From DAOQVR01 sp035341665 (GTDB taxonomy: Bacteria > Chloroflexota > Anaerolineae > JAAYZQ01), in NCBI GenBank assembly GCA_035341665.1, contig DAOQVR010000002.1, positions 248,001 through 312,000 of the forward strand: a stretch of DNA of 64,000 nt, in the 5' to 3' direction. The notes under the pieces are model-generated. The model worked only from the letters and a program-made list of their open reading frames with translations. It had not been told where the DNA came from and did no database searches. Shown here in pieces: positions 25,734-33,446 of the stretch. The first letter of the stretch is position 1, and each line of letters opens with the position of its first letter. Made by a program: the position numbers and the translations under genes.

Positions 25734-26564
25734 CTAGCCCTTCACCGCGCCCATGGTTAGCCCGCGCACCAGGTATTTTTGCGTCAGAGCGATGAAGACA
25801 ATCGCCGGGATGATGGCGATGATGGCGGTGCTTGAAAGACGTGCCCAATCGAGCTGGTAGTAGCCGATCGAGTTGTAGATCTCGATCGGCAGCGTCCGTG
25901 TGGTGCGCCCGGTATTGAAGAGCGCAAACATAAAGTCGTTCCACAGGCCAATGAAGGCCAGCGTCGAGGATGCCAGGATGCCCGGCAGCACGGCCGGGGT
26001 AGCCACGAGGCGCAGCATCTGCCAGCGGGAGCAACCGTCCACCAGGGCAGCCTCCTCGATCTCCACCGCAAAGTCGAGGAAGAAACTCCGAATCATCCAT
26101 ACCATGAGCGGCAAGGCCAGCGTGATATACATCAGGATCATCGAGATATAGGTGTCATTCAGGTGCAGGCCGCGCCAGATCAGGAAGTAGGGGATCACAA
26201 AGGTGATCGGCGGCACCATCCTCAAGAAGAGGATTAGATAGGAGATCGCACCCTGGCCCCGGAAGCGGAATCGGCTGAGGGCATAGCCGGCCAGGATCCC
26301 AAGGAGTGTCGCCACGATCGTCGCTGCGCCGGCAATGATCAGGCTGTTGAGAATCGAGCGCAGAAAGTCGACGTCGCCCATCAGCTCGCGGTACGCGTCG
26401 AGCGTCGGGGTAAAGACCCACTTCGGCGGGTTCACGATGGCCTCGTTGGGCCTCTTAAGGGAGGTGAAAAGAATCAGCAGGAAAGGAGCCAGCCCTACGA
26501 AGGCGACGAGGGCCAGGATGCCATGCTTTGCCCACCGGATGATCACTCGAAAGAAATGCGTCAT
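25734..26564 (-). CDS. ABC sugar transporter permease (MalG/CUT1 type)
   Basis: The protein has 276 residues with six membrane segments. The EAA loop reads EEAALVDGCSRWQMLRLVATP and contacts the ATPase. The short N-terminus and C-terminal KYLVRGLTMGAVKG are typical of the MalG-like partner. The ATG at 26564 follows AGGAGAGCCAGAGC, 18 bp after the MalF-like gene. No ATP-binding gene is present, so a shared MsmK-type ATPase elsewhere is expected. Confidence 0.94.
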   Translation of the reverse strand: MTHFFRVIIRWAKHGILALVAFVGLAPFLLILFTSLKRPNEAIVNPPKWVFTPTLDAYRELMGDVDFLRSILNSLIIAGAATIVATLLGILAGYALSRFRFRGQGAISYLILFLRMVPPITFVIPYFLIWRGLHLNDTYISMILMYITLALPLMVWMIRSFFLDFAVEIEEAALVDGCSRWQMLRLVATPAVLPGILASSTLAFIGLWNDFMFALFNTGRTTRTLPIEIYNSIGYYQLDWARLSSTAIIAIIPAIVFIALTQKYLVRGLTMGAVKG

Positions 26565-26582
26565 GCTCTGGCTCTCCTGATC

Positions 26583-27518
26583 CTACATCTTGAAGGACCT
26601 GACAAACACAGACACGATGATGATCACCAGCAGCAAGGATAGAAACGCCGACGCTGCGGCGTAACCCATCCGGAAGTAGACAAAGGCCTCACTGGTCGTG
26701 TAGAGTGAGATGTTCTCGGTCACGTAGCCGGGCCCCCCGCCTGTGACAACGTACATCTCGTCGAACATCTTCAGAGCGTCGATGAACCGCAGCGCAAAGG
26801 CGACGACCGCCACCGGCGCGATAAAGGGCAGGATGATCCTCCGGACCTCCTGGAGCTTGCTGGCCCCATCGATGCGCGCCGCCTCCAGCGTCGTGCGATC
26901 GACGGCCGATATGCCGGCATAGAGGATGATCACGATAAACGGAGTCCGCAGGATGACCTCCATCGCCAGCATGGCGGCCGGCGCACGCCAGGCACCTGCG
27001 AACATGTTGAACACGGGCAGGTGCGCGAGCTGGAGAAAGTAGTTGAGATAGCCAAAGGTAGGGTCGTAGATCAGCGTCTTGAACACGTAGGAAATCACCA
27101 CAGGCGGAGCCACGAAGGGGAGCATCAGCAGCGTCCGGATCACCGACGAGTAGCGATGGCCTACATCGTCGTCTGCGAGAAGGTAGGCGATCTGGAAGCC
27201 GATGAACACTTCCAGCACCGTGGCTGCCAGGGCAAAGAGCACGGTGAACTCCAGGGCGTGGATGAAGCGTGGGTTGTTCGTCAGGAGATCGATGTAGTTG
27301 GCAAATCCCACCCAGGTGGCAGGCGGGTTGATCAGGTCATAGTTCTGCAGAGACAGGATGAAGGTGTAGATGTTGGGCGCCACGCCCACGAGCAAGATGA
27401 GGATCAGGGCAGGTGCAAGCGCCGCGTAGGGAAACCGCCCTTCTTGCCGGCGCCAGCCCGCCTGCCCGCCAAAACCGGCGGCCGGTTGCCGTCTGGTCGA
27501 AGCTGCCGTCTGATTCAC
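26583..27518 (-). CDS. ABC sugar transporter permease (MalF/CUT1 type)
   Basis: The protein has 311 residues with six membrane segments and an EAA loop LEAARIDGASKLQEVRRIILP. GTG 27518 is preferred because GGAG lies six bases upstream; a GTG four codons earlier has no site. It pairs with the MalG-like permease and the lipoprotein at 27648. Two strong hairpins separate it from the binding-protein gene, which may lower permease expression relative to the binding protein. Confidence 0.93.
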   Translation of the reverse strand: MNQTAASTRRQPAAGFGGQAGWRRQEGRFPYAALAPALILILLVGVAPNIYTFILSLQNYDLINPPATWVGFANYIDLLTNNPRFIHALEFTVLFALAATVLEVFIGFQIAYLLADDDVGHRYSSVIRTLLMLPFVAPPVVISYVFKTLIYDPTFGYLNYFLQLAHLPVFNMFAGAWRAPAAMLAMEVILRTPFIVIILYAGISAVDRTTLEAARIDGASKLQEVRRIILPFIAPVAVVAFALRFIDALKMFDEMYVVTGGGPGYVTENISLYTTSEAFVYFRMGYAAASAFLSLLLVIIIVSVFVRSFKM

Positions 27519-27548
27519 AGGACACTCCACCTATCGATCTCTCAGCCT

Positions 27549-27631
27549 GCCCCGCTCCCCCCAGGCTCCTGGGGGAGCGGGGCGACTGACCTGGGACGGG
27601 GCGGAGGAGCGACGATCCCCCGCTCCGCCCC
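27549..27631 (-). repeat. Two stem-loops between binding-protein and permease genes
   Basis: In transcript order, stem one pairs 27623-27631 with 27598-27606 (9 bp, 16-base loop). Stem two pairs 27571-27583 with 27549-27561 (13 perfect bp, 9-base loop). Neither has a T-run. Such structures after binding-protein genes usually protect the upstream message or partly stop transcription (established for maltose and other ABC operons). Confidence 0.7.
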
Positions 27632-27647
27632 ATCCAACGGCACCTGG

Positions 27648-29054
27648 CTACGGCGCCTTGTAGCCCAGCTTCTCCAGCTCGGCCTGCGCGTCGGCTGCGG
27701 CCTGGTCGACCGTCTTTAGCCCGGCAATGATGTTCGACATCTCGCGCGAGACGATGTCGGCTGCCTCTCCCCACTTCGCCGCGATCAGCTGCGGCTTTGG
27801 GTTGATCCCCTTGGTCATCATGTACAGCTGCGCGTCGATAAAGCCCTGGTTCGGCATCGCCGCTACGTACTCAGGCTCGGAGTACGACGACTGCCGCGCA
27901 GGACAACCGTACGACGGCGCCATCGCCTTCATCAGGTTCGGCGACGTGGCCCACTCGATGAACAGCCACGCAGCCTCCTTGTTCTTGGAGCTCTTGTTCA
28001 TGCCCCACCCCCAAACCCACAGCGGATCCTTCCCGTCCGGCGCCATGGGAGGCGGTGCGTACCCCACAATGCCCGCTACCTGCGACTCCGCCGGATCCTC
28101 CAGGTACGCATACGAGGCATTGCCGGCCGTCGTCATCGCAACTTGCTTCGTCTTGAAGGCGTTGGCTATGTCCCCCCACGTCCAGTTGGCCGAGCCTGGC
28201 GGCGCATAGTCGATCACCATCCTCGTGTAAAAGTCGAGTACCTCCTTCGCCTCAGCCGTGTTCATGTACGAGGTCATCGACTTGAAGTCGACCAGGTCCG
28301 TGTTGAACCGGTTGGCAGTGCAGAAGAGGTTCCACCCCGACTCCGACGCCCCTGGCATCTCGCGCTCCACCCAGGCGTACTCGCTGATGGTGCCCGCCTT
28401 GCGGGCGTCATCCAGTACCTTGGCAGTGGCTTCGAGCTCCTCGAGCGTGGCAGGTACCTTCAGCCCTAGCTTGTCAAAGATGTCCATCCGGTACCACAAC
28501 AGAAAGTACTCGGCCGTGAACGGCAAGAATACCAGCTCTCCAGAGTCCGCGTAACCGGCGGCTATGACGTCCTTCGGATAGTCGGCAAAGTTGTACCACG
28601 TCTTGTCGGTCAGGCTCGCGTTCTCCAGGTACGGCGTCAGTGCCTCCAGATACCCCGGCTGCGCAAACTCCTCCCGGTTGGAAAAGCCGATGTTCGATAC
28701 ATCGTACTCCGCCATACCAGACGAAAAGTCGACGAGCTGCTTCTTCCGCCGGTCCACGTCGTTCAAAAGCTCAAAGTTGACCGTGATGCCCGTTAGCTCC
28801 TCAAACTCCCCAACGTGGCTCTTGTACGTCTCGGCCACCGGCATCGACGTGGCCAGCACGTTCAAGGTCGTCCCCTCAAACTGCTTCCAGTTGATATTGC
28901 CCCACTCGCTCGGCGTGGCGAGCTCTTCGGTCGGGGGTACGGCAGTCGGCGCTTCCACCACCGTAGGTTGGGTGGGCTCGGCGGTAGGGGTTGGGCCGCA
29001 GGCCGTGACCAACATGACCACGACCAGCAGCGCGGCAAACAACTTACTCTTCAT
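27648..29054 (-). CDS. ABC sugar transporter substrate-binding lipoprotein
   Basis: The protein has 468 residues with a lipoprotein signal (VVVMLVTACGP, lipobox Cys19) and a Thr/Pro linker. The family-1 solute-binding fold runs from about residue 50, with FEELTGITVNFELLND and FLPFTAEYFLLWYRMDIFDKLGL. It captures a sugar or oligosaccharide outside the membrane and delivers it to the two permeases. ATG 29054 follows a GAAGGAGGACACCC site. Confidence 0.93.
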   Translation of the reverse strand: MKSKLFAALLVVVMLVTACGPTPTAEPTQPTVVEAPTAVPPTEELATPSEWGNINWKQFEGTTLNVLATSMPVAETYKSHVGEFEELTGITVNFELLNDVDRRKKQLVDFSSGMAEYDVSNIGFSNREEFAQPGYLEALTPYLENASLTDKTWYNFADYPKDVIAAGYADSGELVFLPFTAEYFLLWYRMDIFDKLGLKVPATLEELEATAKVLDDARKAGTISEYAWVEREMPGASESGWNLFCTANRFNTDLVDFKSMTSYMNTAEAKEVLDFYTRMVIDYAPPGSANWTWGDIANAFKTKQVAMTTAGNASYAYLEDPAESQVAGIVGYAPPPMAPDGKDPLWVWGWGMNKSSKNKEAAWLFIEWATSPNLMKAMAPSYGCPARQSSYSEPEYVAAMPNQGFIDAQLYMMTKGINPKPQLIAAKWGEAADIVSREMSNIIAGLKTVDQAAADAQAELEKLGYKAP

Positions 29055-29156
29055 GTGGGTGTCCTCCTTCTCCTAGATCCTGCATCGCCGGGCAGGAAAC
29101 GGTAGCCTGCCCTCTCCCATTTGGCGATTCCCGTGAGCCAAAGTAGAATGAGACCC

Positions 29157-29243
29157 CCCAGGTCAGGCCGGCGGACCGAGCTCAGGGTGGAATTGTTCCT
29201 GTCCAGACCGTTTCACCGCCGCTGGTCCCAAGTCTGACCTGGG
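29157..29243. repeat. Long-range inverted repeat upstream of the binding-protein gene
   Basis: CCCAGGTCAG (29157-29166) is a perfect reverse complement of CTGACCTGGG (29234-29243), and GGACC/GGTCC blocks inside extend the pairing. It sits in the 278 bp gap between the UroD-like gene and the binding-protein gene. I found no promoter in the gap, so this may be a processing or stabilising structure within the operon transcript. Confidence 0.5.
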
Positions 29244-29332
29244 TACCTCTCTCCCGGCACCCCGGACACTCGCCACGCTAGGCTGTCAGTTGCGTGTCGC
29301 GATCACCCCCCTTCCCGAACGCCTTCTTCCCC

Positions 29333-30490
29333 TCAGGCCACAGGATAGCGTCCGTACCTGGCTGCCGCTTCGAACATGGCACAGACGTTTTGAGGTGGCA
29401 CGTCAGCCTGGATGGCGTGCACCGCGGCCAGCAGATAGCCACCGCCCGGCGCCATCTGCTGGATCCGGCGCCGGACCTCCTCCTTCACCTCCGCTGGACT
29501 GCCGTGTGGCAATATGTGCTGGGTGTCAATCCCTCCACAGAAACAGAGCCGGTCCCCAAACCGCGCCTTGAGCAGCGCGGGGTCCATGCCCGCCGCACTC
29601 ACTTGGACGGGGTTCAGGATATCCACGCCGATCTCGATCAGGTCCTCGATGATCGGTGCCACGCCGCCGCAGCTATGCATCATCAGCTTGGCATCGGTGA
29701 GGTTGTGGATTAGCGCATAGTACTCCGCCAGGTAGGGCTTGATGATGGCGCGGAACATCGTGGGGGACACAAGCAGGCCGGTCTGAATACCCAGGTCGTC
29801 ACCTGCCTGAAAGATGTGGATGTATTGGCCCACCTCTCCGAGGTACAGCGCGGCGCACGCCTTTGCCAGGTCGGTCATCTTGCGCAGGAGGGCATGCACC
29901 ATGGGCAGGTTGGTCGCCAGGTCCACCATCATCTCGGGCAGCCCCCGCAAGTACCAGCTCTGCTCAAAGAGCGAGCTGGGGCCCGCGTGAAAACCGAGGA
30001 TCGCGTACGGGCTCTCCCTGCTCATCCACCGCGCCTTCTCCTCCAGGCCATCGAGGTCGAGCAGCTCCTCGGCGTTGGGCCAGGGATAGGCCTCGATGTC
30101 CTCGGGGGTACGGGCGGCTTTCAGGGGCTGCCGGGCCATGTGGTAGTAGATATCACCCGGCGACCGCTGCCAGGTGATGCCCCAATAGTCCGTGAACTCG
30201 TCTCCTGGACCGTCCACCGCCGCAAAGCGAGAAGAGGCCGGCCCGAACAATGGACGGACGTCGGCCTGAAAGTAGGCCATGACCTCTTCGTCCACTTCCA
30301 CGTACTGGAAAGCGCGGTTGAGCAGTCTAGTCGCTGAGACAATCCCCAAGTGCCTCTTGAGGTTGTCGTAGGCAGGCGCCAGCATCGAGGTCGTCCCGCC
30401 GTCGGCGCCGAGAACGACCGGCACCCGGTCTGGCTCCCGGTGATTGATCGCCAGCAGGACGCGCTCACGGCTGCTCAGTTCAGTTCTCAT
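29333..30490 (-). CDS. Uroporphyrinogen-decarboxylase-family protein (MtaA/CmuA-like methyltransferase fold)
   Basis: The protein has 385 residues with a UroD/MtaA TIM barrel. It begins SSRERVLLAINHREPDRVPVV. The zinc-ligand pattern of corrinoid:thiol methyltransferases is present as LMMHSCGGV and, further on, CFCGGIDTQHILPHG. Members either decarboxylate uroporphyrinogen or move methyl groups between corrinoid proteins and thiols; the HxC...C motif favours methyl transfer. No corrinoid protein or MtaB partner is in the window. Its place in a sugar operon raises O-demethylation of a methylated sugar as a possibility (speculative). Confidence 0.87.
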   Translation of the reverse strand: MRTELSSRERVLLAINHREPDRVPVVLGADGGTTSMLAPAYDNLKRHLGIVSATRLLNRAFQYVEVDEEVMAYFQADVRPLFGPASSRFAAVDGPGDEFTDYWGITWQRSPGDIYYHMARQPLKAARTPEDIEAYPWPNAEELLDLDGLEEKARWMSRESPYAILGFHAGPSSLFEQSWYLRGLPEMMVDLATNLPMVHALLRKMTDLAKACAALYLGEVGQYIHIFQAGDDLGIQTGLLVSPTMFRAIIKPYLAEYYALIHNLTDAKLMMHSCGGVAPIIEDLIEIGVDILNPVQVSAAGMDPALLKARFGDRLCFCGGIDTQHILPHGSPAEVKEEVRRRIQQMAPGGGYLLAAVHAIQADVPPQNVCAMFEAAARYGRYPVA

Positions 30491-30577
30491 GCTCGGTGCC
30501 CGCGCATGCGCTCCGCAGCGCCATCCTCCTCAGGAACTCCCGCCTCCGGCGGGTCAGCCCGCTGCAACCGCCCTCTG

Positions 30578-32131
30578 TCACCTGGCACTCCCTCCTGTCC
30601 ATTCTGTTCGAGCCATCCGGACGACGGAGCGTGAGGCGATGATCTGGGTCCACACGCCCGGTCCGGCTTCTGATTGGCTGCCGATGAACCACAGGCCCCG
30701 GAATGGCGTGCGGTGCGGAGCACCCCGGCGCCCCATGATGGGGCAATAGCCGCCAAAGGAGTGATGCTCGGGCATGTGCACCAGCGCGCCCAGCTCCTTC
30801 GGAGTCAGCACCAGGCGGGTCCGCGTGTGGGCCCGCAGGCCGGGAATGATCCTCTCCGCCGCGACAAGCAGCTTGTCGGTCATCTCCTCTCTGCGCGCTT
30901 CCCAGCCCCCCTCAATCTTGTTGGGGGCGATGGTGTACACCGTCACGGCGTGCTTGCCGTCCGGGGCCATCGCCGCGGAATGGAGTGAGGGGATGTAGAT
31001 CAGAAATCCCGACCTCCCCTCGTGGTAGATGCCGTTTCTGGTCTGCCGAACGCCCGCCTCGATGTCGTACGTGCCGTAGTAATAGTTTAGCGGCACATCC
31101 TGGTACGGCGTCGGATCCATGTCGACGCCCAGGTGTACCATGTGGACCGACTCCATGAGAGGGATTTCGTCGACCACCCTGGCGTATTCGTCCGGCAGGC
31201 AGTCGCGGCCGATCAGGCGCAAGAAGCAATTGCGGGCATCGCCGCTGGCAAAGACCAGGTCGCTCTCCATCTGGCCGCCGTCCGCCAAGCCCACCCCCTT
31301 CACCCCGTCGCCCTCCAACAGGATGCGCTCGACCGTCGTCTGGGTGTGGATACTCCCGCCGTGCGCCCGGATGACCGAAGCCAGCGCTTCAACCAGGCTG
31401 CCACACCCGCCCTTGATGAAGCTGTACGTGATCCCCTTCGGCCCGATCCCCAAAGCGCGGCGCGGTGGGAGCCGGCGGTCGTAGGCCGTCTCCTGGTTGG
31501 AGAAAGGGATCCCCAGCGCCGGGTATTCGTGGGGGAGGATGACCATGTCGGCCAGGATGATCAGGAAGAAGGCCTTGAGCCTCGGATCGCGGAAATACTC
31601 ATCCACCAGCTGCTGCGCATTCCAGGCCGCGTAGCGCTTGATGCGGCCGAAGAGGGCCAGCATCCCCAGCTTGAGCAGCAGCGAGCGGGGAGGGTCCGAC
31701 ACGGCGGACTGGCGCTCCAGCGTGATCAGGTCGACCGATGTGCGCAGGAACCGGTAGAAGCGGTCGAGGTTCTCGGCCTCGTCGGGAAAGATCTCCTTCA
31801 GCCGCTCGCGGCGCCACAGCGGGCCGGCGTACACGGCCGGGCGGAAAACCCTGTAGTCGGGGAAGGACAGACCCCGGTCGCCGCGGACCACCTCAATCTG
31901 CCGGTAACAACCCAGCTCCCCAAGCAGCCGGGCAGCAGGCTCGCCCCTGCCGAGCCCCTCGAGCGCCATAGGCCCGAGGTCCCACGAGAACCCGTCCTGG
32001 CGCACGGTCGCCGTGACCCCGCCGATGTGGTCCGCCTGCTCCAGGACGTCGACCTGGCACCCATCCCGCGCCAGGTACGCTGCAGCCGTCAGCCCTGCCA
32101 TGCCCGAGCCCACCACGATTGCCCGCGTCAT
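30578..32131 (-). CDS. Phytoene-desaturase-like FAD-dependent oxidoreductase
   Basis: The protein has 517 residues. The N-terminal dinucleotide motif is VVGSGMAGLTAAAYLARDGCQVDVLEQ with DHIGG, and the C-terminal FAD contact is near GLWFIGSQSEAGPGVW. It belongs to the CrtI/retinol-saturase-like group of NAD(P)/FAD proteins. No carotenoid genes surround it, so a carotenoid role is unlikely and it may act on a sugar-derived or lipid substrate. ATG 32131 (GAGGGG at proper spacing) is preferred; ATG 32137 is two codons earlier. Confidence 0.86.
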   Translation of the reverse strand: MTRAIVVGSGMAGLTAAAYLARDGCQVDVLEQADHIGGVTATVRQDGFSWDLGPMALEGLGRGEPAARLLGELGCYRQIEVVRGDRGLSFPDYRVFRPAVYAGPLWRRERLKEIFPDEAENLDRFYRFLRTSVDLITLERQSAVSDPPRSLLLKLGMLALFGRIKRYAAWNAQQLVDEYFRDPRLKAFFLIILADMVILPHEYPALGIPFSNQETAYDRRLPPRRALGIGPKGITYSFIKGGCGSLVEALASVIRAHGGSIHTQTTVERILLEGDGVKGVGLADGGQMESDLVFASGDARNCFLRLIGRDCLPDEYARVVDEIPLMESVHMVHLGVDMDPTPYQDVPLNYYYGTYDIEAGVRQTRNGIYHEGRSGFLIYIPSLHSAAMAPDGKHAVTVYTIAPNKIEGGWEARREEMTDKLLVAAERIIPGLRAHTRTRLVLTPKELGALVHMPEHHSFGGYCPIMGRRGAPHRTPFRGLWFIGSQSEAGPGVWTQIIASRSVVRMARTEWTGGSAR

Positions 32132-32180
32132 CCCCATCCCCCTCGATCCGTTCCGGCTCGGCGACCCCTTGCGCTCCCGG

Positions 32181-33149
32181 CTAGAAGCGCATCAGATCAT
32201 CGTCACTCGCGCCCAGAATCTCCTGCTCCCGCTCGTAGAAGCAGGAAGCGGTCTGCGCTACCAGCCGCTCCAGCATGTCCGGGTCCGGGCTGCCCCACAT
32301 CTGCGGATAAGGGTCCCCGCCCGGGCCAAGGGGCTCGGGGGTGCAGAAGCAACTGCCCTGGTCGTAGCCCACCACGTAGAGGGACATGAGCACCAGGTCA
32401 AGGTCCAGCATCCCGCTGCCCAGCGCCTCGCGGTTGGTGTCGGCCATGTGCAGGTTGATCATCCTGTCCCCATACGCCAGGATGGTCTGGCCGATGTGTT
32501 CCTCTCCGACCAGCATGTGGTACAGGTCGCCGGCGATGTGCTGGACGCCGGGGTGGTTCACCCGGTCGATCAGGGCCTGCGCCTCGGCAAAGGTGTGGCA
32601 GAAGCTCACCTCCGCCGCGCGGACCGGCTCGATGGCGGCGCGCACGCCGTGGCGCCAAAAGTCGTCCGCCAGCATACGGATCGCTTCGGCGGCTCGGTGG
32701 AACTCGTTCGAGTCGTAGGGCACGGGTCGCCCCACAGCTCCCGGAGTAAAGAGGATGTAGCTGCCTCCCAGCTCGGCGCACATCTCGATGTTGCGCCGAA
32801 AGTAGTCGATGCAGCGTTGGGTGACGTGAGGCTTGTTGCTCGACAGCTCTGACTCCGGGGAGACCATGCCACACACGCCGGCCACCTGGATGCCGCAATC
32901 CTCCAGGATCAGACGGGTCTCCTTCGCCCTGTAGCCGAGGTCGGCACCGTAACGGTTTCCGTGCAGCTCAATGTAGCGCACGTTGTGCCTGGCAAGGCGG
33001 GCGGCTGAGACCTGCAGCGCTTCCATGCCAAACCCCCAGTTGCTCCACGACAGCTTGAGCCGCTGCGAGTGGCCTGGGTGCTCCCGCCGCCAATGGAGGA
33101 AGGCCCGGATGACCTCCCGATCGCGCGACTGAAAGTTCTGAAGCCTCAC
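32181..33149 (-). CDS. Sugar-phosphate isomerase/epimerase-like TIM-barrel protein
   Basis: The protein has 322 residues with a xylose-isomerase-like (AP_endonuc_2) barrel. ELHGNRYGADL, AAIEPVRAAEVSF, DLYHML and INLHMADTNREALGSG supply the Glu, Asp and His residues that normally bind a divalent metal. Members epimerise or isomerise ketoses or inosose-type compounds. GTG 33149 follows GAAGGGGGGC; a longer frame would run across the promoter and operator, so it is rejected. It is the first gene of the long sugar operon. Confidence 0.89.
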   Translation of the reverse strand: MRLQNFQSRDREVIRAFLHWRREHPGHSQRLKLSWSNWGFGMEALQVSAARLARHNVRYIELHGNRYGADLGYRAKETRLILEDCGIQVAGVCGMVSPESELSSNKPHVTQRCIDYFRRNIEMCAELGGSYILFTPGAVGRPVPYDSNEFHRAAEAIRMLADDFWRHGVRAAIEPVRAAEVSFCHTFAEAQALIDRVNHPGVQHIAGDLYHMLVGEEHIGQTILAYGDRMINLHMADTNREALGSGMLDLDLVLMSLYVVGYDQGSCFCTPEPLGPGGDPYPQMWGSPDPDMLERLVAQTASCFYEREQEILGASDDDLMRF

Positions 33150-33178
33150 GCCGCCCCCCTTCTCCAGCCTCGGAACTG

Positions 33179-33214
33179 GGTTACACGAGCCGCTACACGA
33201 GCCGCTACACGTGT
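33179..33214 (-). promoter_or_regulatory. Three 12 bp direct repeats, candidate LacI operator
   Basis: GGTTACACGAGC, CGCTACACGAGC and CGCTACACGTGT stand head to tail at 33179-33190, 33191-33202 and 33203-33214. The last contains most of the palindrome TACACGTGTA (33206-33215). They start next to the -10 box, where a repressor would block transcription. The operon's LacI protein is the natural binder (inference). Confidence 0.55.
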
Positions 33215-33217
33215 AAA

Positions 33218-33245
33218 GTATAGCACTGGGGCCCGCGCTTGTCAA
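33218..33245 (-). promoter_or_regulatory. Promoter of the sugar operon
   Basis: TTGACA (33240-33245), 16 bp, TATACT (33218-33223) read leftwards. It resembles the promoter at 14684-14712 in both sequence and position relative to the duplicated hairpin. Confidence 0.65.
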
Positions 33246-33302
33246 TACCCCAATTTCACGAGTTTTGGTGCGCGCGCCAGGACCGGGCGGCGGCCGTCTT
33301 CG

Positions 33303-33446
33303 GGGGCCGCACCCCGGCCAGGAGGTGCCGGCGCGCAGCGTCCCACTACATGGAAGGGGTCCTGCGCGCTGCGCGCAGGACCCCGGAGGCTGACTAGAGC
33401 CGGTCGAGCCCGAGGCTCGCCAGCTTTTCCTTGGTCGGCAGGCCGG
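33303..33446. repeat. Right copy of direct repeat (end of intact AOR gene plus hairpin)
   Basis: This is the partner of 14750-14893, in the same orientation. It includes the last 53 bp of the intact aldehyde ferredoxin oxidoreductase gene and its hairpin. Because the gene here is complete, this copy is probably the ancestral one. Confidence 0.75.
33356..33384 (-). terminator. GC-rich 14 bp hairpin after the oxidoreductase gene
   Basis: GGGGTCCTGCGCGC (33356-33369) pairs perfectly with 33371-33384 around one base, 10 bp beyond the stop codon. It lacks a U-tract. It is a near copy of 14802-14830. Confidence 0.6.

Noticed and set aside
25726..26100. Upstream extension of the FGGY kinase frame
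   Set aside because: It overlaps the MalG-like permease out of frame and lacks family sequence.
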